Assembly (NCBI RefSeq): GCF_000703165.1 | Contig: NZ_JNLQ01000002.1 | Coordinates: 2,170,001 to 2,234,000, forward strand | Length of the DNA: 64,000 nt | Source: Butyrivibrio sp. AE3004 | Lineage (GTDB): Bacteria > Bacillota > Clostridia > Lachnospirales > Lachnospiraceae | Direction: 5' to 3' | Shown here: piece after piece, positions 62,101 to 64,000 of the stretch | Position numbering within the stretch: the stretch's first letter is position 1 | Layout of the letters: every line of letters starts with the position of its first letter | Position numbers and translations under genes: made by a program | Notes under the pieces: model-generated | The model's input: the letters and a program-made list of their open reading frames with translations, nothing else | Database searches by the model: none | Told to the model about the DNA's origin: nothing

Positions 62101-62440
62101 TGACGTTATATTTATCAAGCACACCTGCCTTATAAAGCTCCGAACACAAATTAAGACCAGATTGTCCTCCCAAATTGGGCAAAAGGGCATCCGGTCTTTC
62201 TTTTTCAATTACAGCCGCTACGCGGTCAACATTTAAGGGTTCAATATAAGTCCTGTCAGCCATCTCCGGGTCAGTCATAATAGTAGCCGGATTGGAATTC
62301 ACCAGGACGATCTCATATCCAAGACTTCTAAGTGCCTTGCACGCCTGAGTACCTGAATAGTCAAATTCGCAAGCCTGTCCGATAACGATAGGACCTGAGC
62401 CGATAATGAGTACTTTGTGTATATCTGTTCTCTGTGCCAT
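59192..62440 (-). CDS. carB: Carbamoyl-phosphate synthase large subunit
   Basis: 1,082 residues from ATG at 62440 (GGAG upstream; a start four codons earlier is possible). Makes carbamoyl phosphate from ammonia, bicarbonate and ATP for pyrimidines and arginine. Two homologous ATP-grasp halves: [25 protein letters not shown] at the start and [26 protein letters not shown] near residue 555, with [20 protein letters not shown] and [19 protein letters not shown]-terminal MGS-like allosteric domain (about 935-1065). No carA adjoins it; the upstream gene is nagB. Confidence 0.97.
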   Translation of the reverse strand: [1082 protein letters not shown]

Positions 62441-62558
62441 GTTCATCTCCATTCCTTGTTATTTGTTAAAACCACTACAAATTTTATTATCAGGAAGCAA
62501 AGAAAACAAGTGGGAAATTTATTCAATTACAGATATACTGATTTAGTTGTTTTTTATT

Positions 62559-63284
62559 CTAAAGTAAATAAAGCGCATCCTCATCTCCGATAATCGTGCA
62601 ATCTGAGTGAAGCTGGAGTATTGACGCAGGAATCCCCGGGGTTATTGGCCAAAGAAGCGCTTTTTGCAAAATTGCAGCTTTACCTGATCCGGAAGCTAAA
62701 AGGACAATCTTTTTTGCCTGAAAAATAGTCTTAATTCCAATGGTTATGGCTTTTTTCGGAACATCCTTTTTGTCATCAAAAAATCTCTTATTGGATATAA
62801 TGGTACTCTCTGCAAGCGTAACTACATGAGTGGACGGTATAAAGGCTTCTCCGGGTTCATTAAAGCCTATATGCCCGTCTGTCCCTATTCCAAGAATCTG
62901 AAGATCTATTCCGCCTATATTTTCTATTATTTTCTCGTAGTCTTTGCAAACCTTTTCCGTATCAGTATCTGCACCGTCGGGGATATAGATATTCTCCTTG
63001 CTGATATTTACATGCCTAAAAAATTTTTCGTGCATAAAATAGTTATAGCTTTGAGGATTATCCCTTGATAGCCCAACGTACTCATCAAGATTGACCGTTC
63101 TTGTTTCAGAAAAATCAATGTCGCCTTTATTGTACAGTTCTATAAGATACTCATACATACCGATAGGTGTCGACCCTGTAGCCAGTCCAAGGACAGAGTT
63201 ATTTTTTTTACTTATCTGGTCAAGCACCATGTTGGCTGCTGCCCTGCTCATTTCCTGATAATTCTCTGCTCTGTGGATTTTCAT
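62559..63284 (-). CDS. nagB: Glucosamine-6-phosphate deaminase
   Basis: 241 residues. Converts glucosamine 6-phosphate into fructose 6-phosphate and ammonia. Signature motifs: LGLATGSTPIGMYEYL (phosphate loop), TVNLDEYVGL, the active-site region DLQILGIGTDGHIGFNEPG, and the SGSGKAAILQKAL helix. Length typical for the Gram-positive form, which lacks the allosteric tail of E. coli NagB. No nagA beside it. Confidence 0.96.
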   Translation of the reverse strand: MKIHRAENYQEMSRAAANMVLDQISKKNNSVLGLATGSTPIGMYEYLIELYNKGDIDFSETRTVNLDEYVGLSRDNPQSYNYFMHEKFFRHVNISKENIYIPDGADTDTEKVCKDYEKIIENIGGIDLQILGIGTDGHIGFNEPGEAFIPSTHVVTLAESTIISNKRFFDDKKDVPKKAITIGIKTIFQAKKIVLLASGSGKAAILQKALLWPITPGIPASILQLHSDCTIIGDEDALYLL

Positions 63285-63367
63285 CTGTCAATACCCCGAT
63301 CTGCATCCTTTCATCAAACAAAGGTTATTTCCTACATCGTAGTCCAAAGCTGTTTTCATAAAAAAAT

Positions 63368-63411
63368 AATTTAAGGGTCAAAAGAAAGTTATGACCTTTT
63401 GACCCTATTTT
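63368..63411 (-). terminator. Terminator after the partial gene
   Basis: 11-bp stem AGGGTCAAAAG/CTTTTGACCCT with minus-strand T-run, just past the stop codon at 63422. Confidence 0.85.
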
Positions 63412-63421
63412 AAAAACAAAA

Positions 63422-64000
63422 TCAGTTCAATTGACTGTAAAAGCTATCAATATTCTCTTCCGGAAGCTTAACAGGATCCCATCCGTAATCCTTAAATTGT
63501 GTTATGGAAAGCTTGTTTGCAGCAACGTAATTTGCAATTATCTGAGCTCTTATCTCGTCCTGCTTTTCACCGTCACTATAGACTTTCATAAACTCGTCGT
63601 AATGATCCCCGAAAATCTTCTTTGCCGAAGGTGTAAAGTCAGAACCATCTTCAACGAGTTCAATATCGGTTACTTCATATCCGGCATCAGTGTTCTTTAA
63701 ATGCATGCATCCGGGATATGAACCTCCGGATACCATTTCAAGAGTATCTCCCTTAAGCTCATAATTATAGTATTTAAAATCACCATAGACCTTTATGTCA
63801 TCTTTATCGCTTTCATCCTCTGCTACAATAATGGGGCAGGGAATACCCACATCAGCCTTTTCATAATCACCTGAAAAGGTAGTTATTATGTACTTGTATA
63901 ATACAGAATAAAATGCTTCCGGTCCCGGATATTCATAAGCGGGAATTTTTGCCTCAGATGCTTCTACAGCCTCTTCATTTTCCGCAAGTCCCTTAGCATC
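63422..64000 (-). CDS. 3' part of an unknown, probably exported protein (runs off the window)
   Basis: The frame is open from the window edge to the stop at 63422 (193 codons visible). Coming in at the edge it reads Glu/Ala-rich (LAENEEAVEASEAKIPAYEYPG), then PGPEAFYSVLYKYI, then a domain with DDIKVYGDFKYYNYELKGDTLEM. The pattern of a Glu/Ala spacer and beta-rich domain resembles Lachnospiraceae lipoproteins, but the N-terminus is not seen. No family recognised. Confidence 0.7.
   Translation of the reverse strand, partial: DAKGLAENEEAVEASEAKIPAYEYPGPEAFYSVLYKYIITTFSGDYEKADVGIPCPIIVAEDESDKDDIKVYGDFKYYNYELKGDTLEMVSGGSYPGCMHLKNTDAGYEVTDIELVEDGSDFTPSAKKIFGDHYDEFMKVYSDGEKQDEIRAQIIANYVAANKLSITQFKDYGWDPVKLPEENIDSFYSQLN

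Overview
The window looks like a chromosome segment of a low-GC, Gram-positive, anaerobic gut or rumen bacterium of the Lachnospiraceae, plausibly Butyrivibrio- or Pseudobutyrivibrio-like. The reasons are a Firmicutes-type division cluster (mraZ-rsmH-ftsL-PBP-murD-ftsW-divIB-ftsZ), strong AGGAGG ribosome binding sites, DUF5688-like and Cys_rich_KTR small proteins, LytTR/GHKL two-component systems, a large secreted alpha-amylase and a GH127 enzyme. The genus is an inference. Nearly all genes lie on the minus strand. I recognise no rRNA, tRNA or CRISPR array.

Layout. 0-9.3 kb: division and cell-wall cluster behind a MraZ operator, lacking mraY, murF and murG. 9.5-12.3 kb: a membrane GGDEF protein and ychF. 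12.24-34.79 kb: an integrated element of about 22.5 kb, bounded by a 19-bp repeat (12243-12261 and 34773-34791, one mismatch) that contains the first codons of ychF. A tyrosine integrase sits at its ychF end. It carries two LytTR/AgrC-like two-component systems, a peptide-type ABC exporter with its own OmpR-type system, an XRE/ImmA-IrrE/PIN-like operon, and unfamiliar proteins: two FliD-C-like proteins, an EF-hand/RTX-like protein and several charged helical proteins. Six sites with 21-bp-spaced direct repeats (five in the element, one beside a duplicated regulator outside it) look like LytTR operators and would tie these genes into one regulon. No relaxase or conjugation genes are seen inside. 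35-46 kb: a scrapyard with nitroreductase, IS200-like and IS91-like elements, a chemotaxis receptor, an AAA/DUF4143 ATPase, gene relics (mazF, RecG/AlbA-type regulators, TraG/VirD4), a rearranged duplicate of part of the element, and an internally deleted NhaC.

46.5-51.3 kb: a LytS/LytTR pair with a CstA-family transporter, matching the BtsS/BtsR-BtsT pyruvate module, followed by a 535-bp imperfect palindrome. 51.3-59.0 kb: carbohydrate genes, namely GH127 with a divergent AraC regulator and a 1,400-residue secreted amylase with CBM26-like modules. 59.2-64.0 kb: carB, nagB and the 3' part of a gene that runs off the window.

The best candidate for an undescribed system is the LytTR-controlled surface or secreted protein island in the ychF-integrated element. 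The duplicated regulator with an altered phosphorylation pocket and the large palindrome are the next most interesting.
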